NCBI GenBank assembly: GCA_903827735.1
Contig: CAIKJM010000680.1
Span: forward strand, 1 to 12,017
DNA: 12,017 bases
Reading direction: 5' to 3'
DNA from: an uncultured Rhodanobacter sp.
GTDB lineage: Bacteria > Pseudomonadota > Gammaproteobacteria > Xanthomonadales > Rhodanobacteraceae
This document shows, one piece after another, positions 1 to 9,297 of the stretch (positions are counted from its first letter, which is position 1; each line of letters starts with the position of its first letter). The notes under the pieces are model-generated. The model saw only the letters and a list, made by a program, of their open reading frames with translations. It was not told the DNA's origin and did no database searches. The translations under genes and the position numbers were made by a program.

Positions 1-16
1 CCAAAATCCGAGCGTC

Positions 17-2955
<2,939 letters not shown>

Positions 2956-2959
<4 letters not shown>

Positions 2960-3393
2960 GTGCGGAGGCATCTGTCGATCACTCGGGCAAGCCGCTGTTC
3001 GTGGCTGCCATCGACGTGCGCTGGCGCGATCTCGATCCGTTCAATCACGTCAACAACGCCAACTACCTGACCTATCTGGAAGAAACGCGCCTGCAGTGGC
3101 TGCAGCAGCTGCGGGACTGGTCCGATAGCGCGAGTTCGCCGGTGTTGGCCGCCAGCGAACTAAACTATCGCCAGCCGATCACCTGGCCCGCTTCACTGCA
3201 TGTGGAGCTGCGCTGTGCGCGGATCGGCAGCAGCTCGCTGACGCTCGCGCACCGCATCGTCGATGCCGGCGATGCAAGCCGCGTTTATAGCGACGGCAAG
3301 GTGGTGATGGTCTGGGTGAATCCCGCCACCGGCAAACCGGTTCCTCTGCCGTCGACGGTGCGCGAAGCGGCCGGCAAGCACAACGCGCATTGA
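2956..3393 (+). CDS. Acyl-CoA thioesterase, hot-dog fold (4HBT/YbgC/FadM-like)
   Basis: A 145-residue single-domain hot-dog protein, the usual size for 4-hydroxybenzoyl-CoA thioesterase/YbgC/FadM-like enzymes, which hydrolyse acyl-CoA to free acid and CoA in the cytoplasm. The family motif is plain at residues 22-37: RWRDLDPFNHVNNANY, with Asp25/Asp27 near the catalytic Asp position and HVNN starting the central helix, followed by LEETR. The acyl chain specificity cannot be read from the sequence. The start is GTG at 2956, which overlaps the uvrA stop as GTGA and suggests translational coupling. A purine-rich GGAAGAAG stretch lies about 7 to 14 bases upstream inside uvrA. No in-frame ATG lies before the conserved motif; another GTG at 3001 (residue 16) has no visible ribosome binding site. 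Coupling to uvrA may simply be shared transcription, with no evident functional link. Confidence 0.9.
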
Positions 3394-3429
3394 GTAACAA
3401 AGGGGGCAGCCGAAAGAGCGAGTGCGACG

Positions 3430-3457
3430 GACGGCGTTCACAGGCCGTCGTTATGAT
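3430..3457 (+). promoter_or_regulatory. Inverted repeat followed by a TATGAT -10-like hexamer upstream of the DUF4139 gene
   Basis: GACGGC at 3430-3435 and GCCGTC at 3444-3449 form a perfect 6-bp inverted repeat with an 8-base loop. Two bases later comes TATGAT (3452-3457), a 5/6 match to the sigma70 -10 box. No -35 hexamer is visible at 15 to 18 bases spacing; the inverted repeat occupies that place. It could be a weak promoter with an operator, or a poor terminator for the thioesterase gene, although no T-run follows. Seen in sequence only; function is inference. Confidence 0.25.
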
Positions 3458-3487
3458 GAGCTTCGACTTTTCGACGGAGTTCGCCCG

Positions 3488-4951
3488 ATGTCCTCACCGC
3501 GTCGCACCATCCTTTCCCTCGCGATAGCCGCCTATGCCGGCATCGCGAGCATCAGCGTCGCGCATGCCTCCAGCGCCACCGAACTCACTCTCTATCGCAG
3601 CGACAGCGCGTCGCTGTATGCGAGCAGTGGCGATGCCAATGTGGATGGCGGCTATGCGGTGGTCCGTGAACAGCGGGCGCTGACGCTTAAGGCGGGTACG
3701 CACGATGTCGTGATCGGCGATCTGCCGACCTCGCTGGATGCCGAGGCGCTGGCGCTGGGTTTCCCCGGCGGCGACGCCAAGGTGCTCTCGCAGCGTCTGC
3801 TTCTGGCGCAAGGTCAGAGCGCTGCGCTAACCGGACTCACCGGTCACACCGTCGACGTGCTCGGCAGCACCGGCCAGACGCTGGCCAGCGGCACGCTGCT
3901 GCGCGCCGGCGAAGGGCTGCTGATTCGCGATGGCAACGGCAGCACGACGCTGATCACCAGCTATGCCGGCGTGCGCACCACCGGCGCCGACTTTCCTACG
4001 GGTTCCAGCCTGAGCCTGCGCATCGACGCCGCGCACGCGGGGCCCAGCAAGGCGGTACTGAGCTATCCCACTTCCGGACTCGGCTGGCGCGCGGCGTATG
4101 TCGCCACGCTGCAGCCGGGCAACGCGTGCCGCATGCAGTTCGAGTCGCACGCCAGCATCGCCAACCGCAGCGGCCGCGACTGGAAAGACACGCAGCTCAC
4201 CCTAATCGCCGGCGAACCCAATTTCGCCAAAGCCTCGGCGCCACGACCGATGATGATGAAAGCCGCCCGTGCGATGACCAACGCCGATGCGATGCCCGAG
4301 CAGTCGACGCTCGCCGATTACCGCAGCTATACCCTGCCCGGAGCCATCGACCTGCCCGACGGCAGCGTCAGCCAGGTGCCGCTGTACGCCACGCGCACTA
4401 TGAGCTGTGAACGCACCGCGCTGCTCGACAACGGCAACGGCTACCAGCCGGGTCAGCCGATGGTGGACGAAAACTTCAATCAGGACGGCGGCGGCGCGAT
4501 CGTCAGCACACTGAAGCTGCAGGCGTTCGACAGCCTGCCGGCCGGCTATCTGCGCGTGCTGACCGCCGACAAGAACGGCACGCCGCAATTTATCGGCGAG
4601 GGCCGCATCAACGACACCGCCAAAGGCAGCGATGCGAGCATCACGCTGGGCACCGCGTTCGACCTGCACGCCGAACGCACGCGCACGCACTTCAGCGTCG
4701 ACAAGGCCGGCCACACGCTGGATGAAGCGTTCCGCATCGTCCTCAGCAACGCCAGCGACAGCACGCGCGTGGTGACCGTGCGCGAACACCCCAACCGCTG
4801 GCGCCAGTGGACGCTCGCCTCGTCGAGCAGCAAGCCCAGCCAACAGACCACGGACACACTGGAGTTCAAGATCGACGTGCCGGCCAACGGCAAGGCCACG
4901 CTGGACTACGCCGTGCATTACGCCTGGACAGCCGGCGATCAGCCACAATAG
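3488..4951 (+). CDS. Exported DUF4139 domain-containing protein
   Basis: A 487-residue protein of the DUF4139 family (related to the MuiA 'mucoidy inhibitor' proteins, biochemical role unknown). Residues 1-27 are a signal peptide: basic SSPRR, a hydrophobic stretch, and cleavage probably after AHA27, so the mature protein is periplasmic or secreted. An N-terminal beta-rich part resembles DUF4140 (VVREQRALTLKAG followed by VIGDLPTSLDAEAL). The DUF4139 hallmarks follow: YPTSGLGWRAAYVATL, ANRSGRDWKDTQLTLIAGEPN-like residues, and a late GEGRIND with GTAFDLHAERTR block. No catalytic motif is evident. The ATG at 3488 is chosen because GGAG lies at 3476-3479 with 8-base spacing and because it places the signal peptide at the N-terminus; the frame stays open upstream to a GTG at 3422 without a ribosome binding site. 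It lies 94 bases after the thioesterase gene and 22 bases before the isomerase gene. Confidence 0.88.
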   Translation: MSSPRRTILSLAIAAYAGIASISVAHASSATELTLYRSDSASLYASSGDANVDGGYAVVREQRALTLKAGTHDVVIGDLPTSLDAEALALGFPGGDAKVLSQRLLLAQGQSAALTGLTGHTVDVLGSTGQTLASGTLLRAGEGLLIRDGNGSTTLITSYAGVRTTGADFPTGSSLSLRIDAAHAGPSKAVLSYPTSGLGWRAAYVATLQPGNACRMQFESHASIANRSGRDWKDTQLTLIAGEPNFAKASAPRPMMMKAARAMTNADAMPEQSTLADYRSYTLPGAIDLPDGSVSQVPLYATRTMSCERTALLDNGNGYQPGQPMVDENFNQDGGGAIVSTLKLQAFDSLPAGYLRVLTADKNGTPQFIGEGRINDTAKGSDASITLGTAFDLHAERTRTHFSVDKAGHTLDEAFRIVLSNASDSTRVVTVREHPNRWRQWTLASSSSKPSQQTTDTLEFKIDVPANGKATLDYAVHYAWTAGDQPQ

Positions 4952-4960
4952 GCAACTACT

Positions 4961-4967
4961 TGAGGAG
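4961..4967 (+). promoter_or_regulatory. Ribosome binding site TGAGGAG of the enoyl-CoA isomerase-like gene
   Basis: TGAGGAG lies six bases before ATG 4974. This fixes the ATG as the start in preference to the in-frame TTG at 4968, which directly abuts the Shine-Dalgarno sequence. Confidence 0.75.
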
Positions 4968-4973
4968 TTGGCC

Positions 4974-5744
4974 ATGCTCAATCTGATCACTCACGATGCC
5001 ACCACGGGCGGCACGATCCGCGAAATCCAGATGGCTCGCCCGCCGGTCAACGCGCTAAATCTGGCGATGCTGCGCGCACTGCGTGCTGCCATTGACGACA
5101 GCATCGCCCAGGGCGTCCGCGGCATCGTGCTGTCCGGCGCGCCGGGTATGTTCTCCGCCGGTGCCGACGTGCCCTCGTTGTTGGGTATCGACCGCGCTGG
5201 CGTGCACGCATTCTGGAGCGAGTTCTTCGCGGTCTGTGCGGCGCTCGCGCGTTCGCCGGTGCCTGTCGTTGCGTCGATCACGGGACACAGCCCGGCCGGC
5301 GGTGCGGTTATCTCGCTGTTCTGCGATTACCGGGTGATGGCCGACGGCCCCTACAAGATCGGTCTCAACGAAGTGCGCGTCGGCCTGCCCGTGCCGGAAA
5401 ACATCCAGATGGCGCTGCGCCGCGTGGTTGGCGCGTACCGCGCCGAACGCCTGCTGGTTTCGGGCGCGATGATCGACGCCGCCGAAGCGCTGGCCTGCGG
5501 GTTTGTCGACGAGACCACCGGCGTGGATCAGGTCACCGTACGCTCGCTGTACTGGTTGAATGAACTGCTGGCGCTGCCATCCGAAGCGATGCTCGCGACG
5601 CGCGCCATTGCCCGGACCGATCTCACTACCGCCTACGCGAACCCCGAGGCGCTGCCGTTGGACGGATTCGTCGACGGCTTCTTTCATCCGCAGACGCAGG
5701 CCGTGCTGCAGCAGTTGGTCGCGCGTTTGAAGAACAAAGGCTGA
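4974..5744 (+). CDS. Enoyl-CoA hydratase/isomerase family protein, probably delta3,delta2-enoyl-CoA isomerase-like
   Basis: A 256-residue crotonase-fold protein. ARPPVNALNL near the N-terminus and FSAGADV (60-66) are the usual CoA-binding and oxyanion-hole segments. The active site is unlike a hydratase. At the second oxyanion segment it reads HSPAGGAV (105-112), so Val112 replaces the first catalytic Glu (Glu144 of rat enoyl-CoA hydratase). The second Glu is kept as Glu133 in IGLNEVRVGL. This one-Glu pattern, with PAGG and GLNE, matches mitochondrial delta3,delta2-enoyl-CoA isomerase (ECI1), which shifts the double bond of unsaturated fatty acyl-CoA for beta-oxidation. The assignment within the superfamily is inference; homology to crotonases is certain. 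It lies 22 bases after the DUF4139 gene and its stop is 15 bases from the stop of the convergent sulfurtransferase gene. Confidence 0.9.
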   Translation: MLNLITHDATTGGTIREIQMARPPVNALNLAMLRALRAAIDDSIAQGVRGIVLSGAPGMFSAGADVPSLLGIDRAGVHAFWSEFFAVCAALARSPVPVVASITGHSPAGGAVISLFCDYRVMADGPYKIGLNEVRVGLPVPENIQMALRRVVGAYRAERLLVSGAMIDAAEALACGFVDETTGVDQVTVRSLYWLNELLALPSEAMLATRAIARTDLTTAYANPEALPLDGFVDGFFHPQTQAVLQQLVARLKNKG

Positions 5745-5759
5745 GCGGGCGTCGCCGGT

Positions 5760-6611
5760 TCAACCCTTCGCTACGGGGCGTGCAGGGTCGCTGACCCAGC
5801 CGCTCCACGACGGCGGATACAGTCGCGAACCGTGCAGCCCAGCGTGTTCCATCGCCAGCAGGTTGTGGCAGGCGGTGACGCCCGAGCCGCACATATGCAC
5901 CACGCTTGATGGATCGGCCGCGCCAAGCACGGCGAGAAACTCATCGCGTAACTGGGCCGCCGGCTTGAAACGGCCGTCGCTGTCCAGGTTGTCGCCGAAG
6001 GGCCGGTTCAGCGCGCCGGGCACGTGGCCGCCGATGCGATCCAGCGGCTCGACCTCGCCGCGATAACGCAGCGCGGCGCGTGCATCGAGCAAAGTGCCTG
6101 GCGCCACATCGGACACGGCCGCGTGATCGAGCAGCATCAGGCGGTCGTCGAAGCACAGCGAGACGTTGCTGGCCGGTCGCGTCACCGCCGCGCCTTTTTC
6201 GATCGGCAGACCGGCGGCCTGCCAGGCGGGGTAGCCACCGTCCAGCACAGCGAGATTTTTCTCGCCGATCAGACGCAGCAGCCACCACAGCCGTGCAGCC
6301 GCCAGGGCGCCGCCGGCGGCGTCGTAACTGATGACCTGCATGCCCGGCTGCCAGCCCCAGCGAGACAGCGACTGCGCGAGCGCCGATTCCAGCGGCAGCG
6401 GATGTCGCCCCATCCCTTCGGCCTGGCGCGACAGATCGGACAGATCACGGTCGAGGCTGGCGTAAACGGCACCAGGGATATGGCCGTCCAGATACTCGCG
6501 CTCACCTTTGCCGGGATCGGCCAGATCGAAGCGGCAGTCGACGATCAGCACATCGTGTGGCGCAAGTCGGGCGAGACTCTCGGCGTCGATCAGGGTCGTC
6601 AGCAGACTCAT
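5760..6611 (-). CDS. sseA: Sulfurtransferase, tandem rhodanese domains (3-mercaptopyruvate sulfurtransferase, SseA-like)
   Basis: A 283-residue protein with two rhodanese domains, the standard size for this family. The N-terminal inactive domain (about residues 5-140) shows VLIVDCRFDL, GHIPGAVYASLDRDLS and GRHPLP. The C-terminal catalytic domain (about 160-280) shows LLDARAALRYRGEVEP and GGHVPGALNRPF. The active-site loop is CGSGVTAC with Cys241 as nucleophile. The CGSGVTA loop is typical of 3-mercaptopyruvate sulfurtransferases, while thiosulfate sulfurtransferases usually have CRKGVT, so mercaptopyruvate is the likelier sulfur donor. The end (PPSWSGWVSDPARPVA) is also typical. No signal peptide, so cytoplasmic. 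The ATG at 6611 has GAGGGTGGA at 6618-6626 (minus strand), spaced 6 bases, lying in the 31-base gap after the Nudix gene; it is probably the last gene of the FKBP-Nudix-sulfurtransferase operon. Confidence 0.93.
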   Translation of the reverse strand: MSLLTTLIDAESLARLAPHDVLIVDCRFDLADPGKGEREYLDGHIPGAVYASLDRDLSDLSRQAEGMGRHPLPLESALAQSLSRWGWQPGMQVISYDAAGGALAAARLWWLLRLIGEKNLAVLDGGYPAWQAAGLPIEKGAAVTRPASNVSLCFDDRLMLLDHAAVSDVAPGTLLDARAALRYRGEVEPLDRIGGHVPGALNRPFGDNLDSDGRFKPAAQLRDEFLAVLGAADPSSVVHMCGSGVTACHNLLAMEHAGLHGSRLYPPSWSGWVSDPARPVAKG

Positions 6612-6642
6612 GTGTATTCCACCCTCACAGGGGCTCCGGCGC

Positions 6643-7455
6643 TCATCGGTGTTGCAACCCCATGCGCTGCAGCAGATTCAACAGCATCGACGCCGTAGCG
6701 CCCCAAATGCGATGACCGCCGTGGATAAACTCGACCATCGGGCGCCGGTGGCCTCGAAAATCCATCGTATAGCGACGCAGGTTCGCCGGCTCCAGCAGAA
6801 AATCCAGCGGCACTTCGAACACCTCGGCCACTTCATCCGGCGCCGGATGCAGCTGCGCATCGGCCGCGATGCGCGCGACCACCGGCGTGATGATGTAACC
6901 GCTGATCGTTTCAAAACAGTCCAGATAACCCAGCGGCGTCACCAGCGCAGGATCTAATCCGATTTCCTCCTGGCTCTCGCGCAGCGCCGTGCCGATGGCA
7001 TTGCGATCACCCGGATCACTGCGGCCGCCCGGAAAGGCCACCTGACCGGCGTGCGACTGCAAGTGCGCGGTGCGCACCGTCAGCACCAGCCGCGGCTGCG
7101 CGCCTTCGCGGAATCCGACCAGCACCGCCGCGGACTGACGATCGGCCGTGCCGAGCAGCGTGGTCATATCGTCGTGATTCCAGCCCGGCCCGCTCGGCGG
7201 CGCCGCAAGCGGATGCAGCGCCGGCAGCAGCGGCGCCAGCGCATCGTCTTTCACCGCCGGATTTATCCGTGCGGGGAGCTCGTGGCGCATGATCGACAAG
7301 CGCTCGTCGTCGCTCATGCTTGCCCAGCGACCGATTTCCTCCACGGTGCGCTGGCATCCCACACATAGCCCGCGGCTGTCCAGTCGACATATGCCGACAC
7401 AGGGAGTGAGCGCCGTGGCTGGTGCGAGACGGTAGGCATTGGACATTCCTCTCAT
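6643..7455 (-). CDS. DUF1289-CoA pyrophosphatase (Nudix, NudL/YeaB-type) fusion protein
   Basis: One open frame joins two domains. The N-terminal DUF1289 module reads PCVGICRLD, LCVGCQRT, EEIGRW, MSDDER, with four Cys (19, 23, 31, 34 from this start); relatives such as E. coli YdhL are predicted Fe-S proteins of unknown role. After a Pro/Ala-rich linker comes a CoA-type Nudix domain: LVLTVRTAHLQSHAGQVAFPGG (UPF0035 signature, in part) and ALRESQEEIGL (REx2EExG core), then ETISGYIITPVV. NudL-type enzymes hydrolyse CoA and its derivatives to phosphopantetheines and 3',5'-ADP. The start is uncertain. ATG 7455 has GGTGG four bases upstream; ATG 7446 has AGAGGA abutting it with no spacing; ATG 7497 (284 residues) has no ribosome binding site. 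None of these affects the domains. It lies between the FKBP and sulfurtransferase genes, probably in one operon. Confidence 0.88.
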   Translation of the reverse strand: MRGMSNAYRLAPATALTPCVGICRLDSRGLCVGCQRTVEEIGRWASMSDDERLSIMRHELPARINPAVKDDALAPLLPALHPLAAPPSGPGWNHDDMTTLLGTADRQSAAVLVGFREGAQPRLVLTVRTAHLQSHAGQVAFPGGRSDPGDRNAIGTALRESQEEIGLDPALVTPLGYLDCFETISGYIITPVVARIAADAQLHPAPDEVAEVFEVPLDFLLEPANLRRYTMDFRGHRRPMVEFIHGGHRIWGATASMLLNLLQRMGLQHR

Positions 7456-7528
7456 GCTACCACCGGGCTGTGCTCCGATCAGCTGCTTGAAGGCCATGAG
7501 GCAGACGCGGATTCAATGCCTGACAGAT

Positions 7529-8281
7529 TCAGGGCTTGTCCGACTGCGACTTGATGTCGAGCAGCTGAATTTCGAATACCAGTGCCTCGTTCGGGCCAAT
7601 GCGCGGCAGCGCGCCGGTTTCACCATAGGCCAGCTGCGGTGGAATCACCACCTTCCAGCGATCGCCGACATGCATGCGTGGAATCACGTCCTGCCAGCCG
7701 CGGATCATCTTGTCGACAGTCATGATTGCCGGCGCGCCGTGCGCCCAGGTGCTGTCGAACTCGGTGCCGTCGATGAGCATGCCGCGGTAGTTCAACACTA
7801 CCGTGCTGCTGACGCCGGGACTGGTCGTGCCGGTGCCTCGGGTGATGACCGAATATTGGATGCCGGAAGGCAGCTGCACCACACCCTTCTGCTGAGCGTT
7901 CGTCGCCATGAAACCGCTGCTCTTGCGCGCGTTGTCTACTGCAATGCGCTTGTACTCAGTCAGTGCGTCGGCATGCATTTGGTGCGCAAGCAACTGCAGC
8001 TGCTCGCGCATCTGCTGCATCGGAACCGCCGGATGACGCTTGGCGTACGCGTCCTGGATGGCGCGCTGCAGGGTGGGAATGTCCACATCCGGTTTGCCGT
8101 CGGCGAACTGATCACCGATCTGGTAACCGATGGCATACGAGAGCTTGGCCTTGTCGAGCTTGGCCGACGCGGGCGGCGCGTCGGGCGGACGACCTTGTGC
8201 ACACACCTGACCACCGAGCAGAAACCCGCCCAGCAGAATCGAGTGCCAGTACTTTGGCCAATGTGTCGAACGGTTTTCCAT
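7529..8281 (-). CDS. Exported FKBP-type peptidyl-prolyl cis-trans isomerase (Mip/FkpA-like)
   Basis: A 250-residue periplasmic or envelope foldase that isomerises prolyl bonds. Residues 1-28 form a signal peptide with likely cleavage after VCA28; the Cys27 context (GGQVC) is not a good lipobox. Residues about 43-130 are a helical FKBP_N dimerisation segment (KLSYAIGYQIGDQF, then Gln-rich QQMREQLQLL). The FKBP_C domain occupies about 140-245: GIQYSVITRGTG, VVLNYRGMLIDGTEFDST, MIRGWQDVI, PPQLAYGE and LVFEIQLLDI. Pocket residues matching FKBP12 Tyr26, Phe36, Asp37, Trp59, Tyr82 and Phe99 are present; the Phe46 and Val55 positions appear to be Met, a mild deviation. The ATG at 8281 is supported by GAAGGA (8286-8291, minus strand) and the signal peptide. 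It is the first gene of a probable minus-strand operon and divergent from an enoyl-CoA hydratase gene. Confidence 0.93.
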   Translation of the reverse strand: MENRSTHWPKYWHSILLGGFLLGGQVCAQGRPPDAPPASAKLDKAKLSYAIGYQIGDQFADGKPDVDIPTLQRAIQDAYAKRHPAVPMQQMREQLQLLAHQMHADALTEYKRIAVDNARKSSGFMATNAQQKGVVQLPSGIQYSVITRGTGTTSPGVSSTVVLNYRGMLIDGTEFDSTWAHGAPAIMTVDKMIRGWQDVIPRMHVGDRWKVVIPPQLAYGETGALPRIGPNEALVFEIQLLDIKSQSDKP

Positions 8282-8285
8282 CGAG

Positions 8286-8291
8286 TCCTTC
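8286..8291 (-). promoter_or_regulatory. Ribosome binding site GAAGGA of the FKBP gene
   Basis: On the minus strand GAAGGA lies four bases before ATG 8281. It supports this start for the signal-peptide-bearing FKBP protein. Confidence 0.7.
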
Positions 8292-8370
8292 TCTGTCGCC
8301 GCGGTCGACTGATCGCCAACACCGGATGCGACATCCTAAGCCGTTAAGGGCGCGCGTGCAGCGGCTTGTT

Positions 8371-8407
8371 CGGGAAATAAGAACCTCCCCGGTGGCAAAG
8401 GTTCCCG
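8371..8407. repeat. Imperfect inverted repeat in the divergent FKBP / enoyl-CoA hydratase spacer
   Basis: CGGGAA (8371-8376) is mirrored by TTCCCG (8402-8407), and GAACC (8381-8385) by GGTTC (8400-8404), so the right arm GGTTCCCG can pair with a left arm interrupted by a six-base bulge. It lies 39 to 75 bases before ATG 8446 in the 164-base spacer (8282-8445) that must hold both divergent promoters. It could be an operator or leader hairpin. No clear sigma70 promoter is visible beside it on either strand. Confidence 0.3.
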
Positions 8408-8445
8408 CTGCTAACATGCCGGTTTTGCCTTCATTGGGATTGCTC

Positions 8446-9228
8446 ATGGCCTTTCGCAACCTCGAAATCACCCGCCGCGGCGCCGTCTATACGATCACCG
8501 TCAACCGGCCAGACAAACTCAATGCGCTCAACCGCGAGACGCTCAACGAGCTGACCATCGCGTTTGCGCAAGCAGCACAGGACGATGGCGTGCGCGCCGT
8601 GGTGCTGGCCGGCGCCGGCGAAAAAGCCTTTGTTGCCGGTGCCGACATCGCCGAGATGAACGGCTACACCCCGACCCAGGCGCTGGCGTTTTCGCGCACC
8701 GGTCAGCACCTGATGAGCGCGATCGAACGCCTCGGCAAGCCGGTGATCGCGCGTATTCAGGGCTTTGCCCTGGGCGGCGGCATGGAGTTGGCCATGGCCT
8801 GCCATCTGCGCGTGGCCAGCGAAAAAGCCAAGTTCGGCCAGCCGGAAATCAACCTCGGGCTGATCCCGGGCTTCGGTGGCACGCAGCGGCTGCTGCGGCT
8901 GGCCGGCCGCGGGGCCGCGCTGGAGCTGTGCCTGACCGGTGCCACGATCAACGCGCAGCGGGCGTACGAGCTCGGCATCGTCACGCGCGTGGTCGCGCCC
9001 GAAGCGCTGGATGACGCGGTTGCGACACTGGCCGATCAACTCGCCGCCGCGGCGCCGCTGGCGGCCGCCGGCATTCTTGATGCCGTGCTCAGCGGCGGCG
9101 AAACCGCGATCGATCAGGGTCTGGCATTCGAAACCCAGGGCTTTGCGCTGGCGTTCTCCACCGAGGATATGCGCGAAGGCACGTCCGCGTTTCTGGAAAA
9201 GCGCAAAGCCAGCTTCGTCGGCCGCTGA
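8446..9228 (+). CDS. Enoyl-CoA hydratase (crotonase)
   Basis: A 260-residue crotonase, normal family length, likely hydrating trans-2-enoyl-CoA to 3-hydroxyacyl-CoA in the cytoplasm. The N-terminus has VNRPDKLNALNRETL; the first oxyanion segment is FVAGADIAEM (62-71) and the second GFALGGGME. Both catalytic glutamates are present: Glu114 in GGGMELAMACH and Glu134 in FGQPEINLGLIPGFGG, 20 residues apart like Glu144/Glu164 of rat mitochondrial hydratase. Short-chain substrates such as crotonyl-CoA are typical for this subgroup, but specificity is inference. The start is ATG 8446, which gives MAFRNLEITRRG; GGGA lies seven bases upstream. An in-frame ATG at 8416 and a longer open frame back to 7963 lack a ribosome binding site and family-like sequence. 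It is a single-gene unit between the divergent FKBP gene and the convergent DUF1684 gene. Confidence 0.94.
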   Translation: MAFRNLEITRRGAVYTITVNRPDKLNALNRETLNELTIAFAQAAQDDGVRAVVLAGAGEKAFVAGADIAEMNGYTPTQALAFSRTGQHLMSAIERLGKPVIARIQGFALGGGMELAMACHLRVASEKAKFGQPEINLGLIPGFGGTQRLLRLAGRGAALELCLTGATINAQRAYELGIVTRVVAPEALDDAVATLADQLAAAAPLAAAGILDAVLSGGETAIDQGLAFETQGFALAFSTEDMREGTSAFLEKRKASFVGR

Positions 9229-9297
9229 GCCTTCAGGAGTCGATGGTCGGCTCAGGAACGATCATTCGCTGTCGATTCCGCGCTGGCCGGAACGCCA

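Noticed and set aside
3422..3487. Upstream start at GTG 3422 for the DUF4139 protein
   Set aside because: It would bury the signal peptide behind 22 residues and has no ribosome binding site; ATG 3488 has GGAG and starts at the signal peptide.
5745..5759. Bidirectional terminator between the convergent isomerase and sulfurtransferase genes
   Set aside because: The gap is just 15 bases and holds no hairpin or T-run; any terminator would have to lie within the coding sequences, and I see none.
7529..8281. FKBP protein as a lipoprotein
   Set aside because: The only N-terminal Cys (Cys27) is preceded by GQV, which does not fit a lipobox; cleavage after VCA28 by signal peptidase I is more plausible.
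7439..8347. 302-codon plus-strand open frame opposite the Nudix and FKBP genes
   Set aside because: It is antisense to the conserved FKBP domain, has no family motif, and crosses the boundary of two real genes.
7963..8445. N-terminal extension of the enoyl-CoA hydratase back to 7963
   Set aside because: The extension is antisense to the FKBP gene, Arg/Ala-rich and without crotonase character; ATG 8446 gives the normal family N-terminus.
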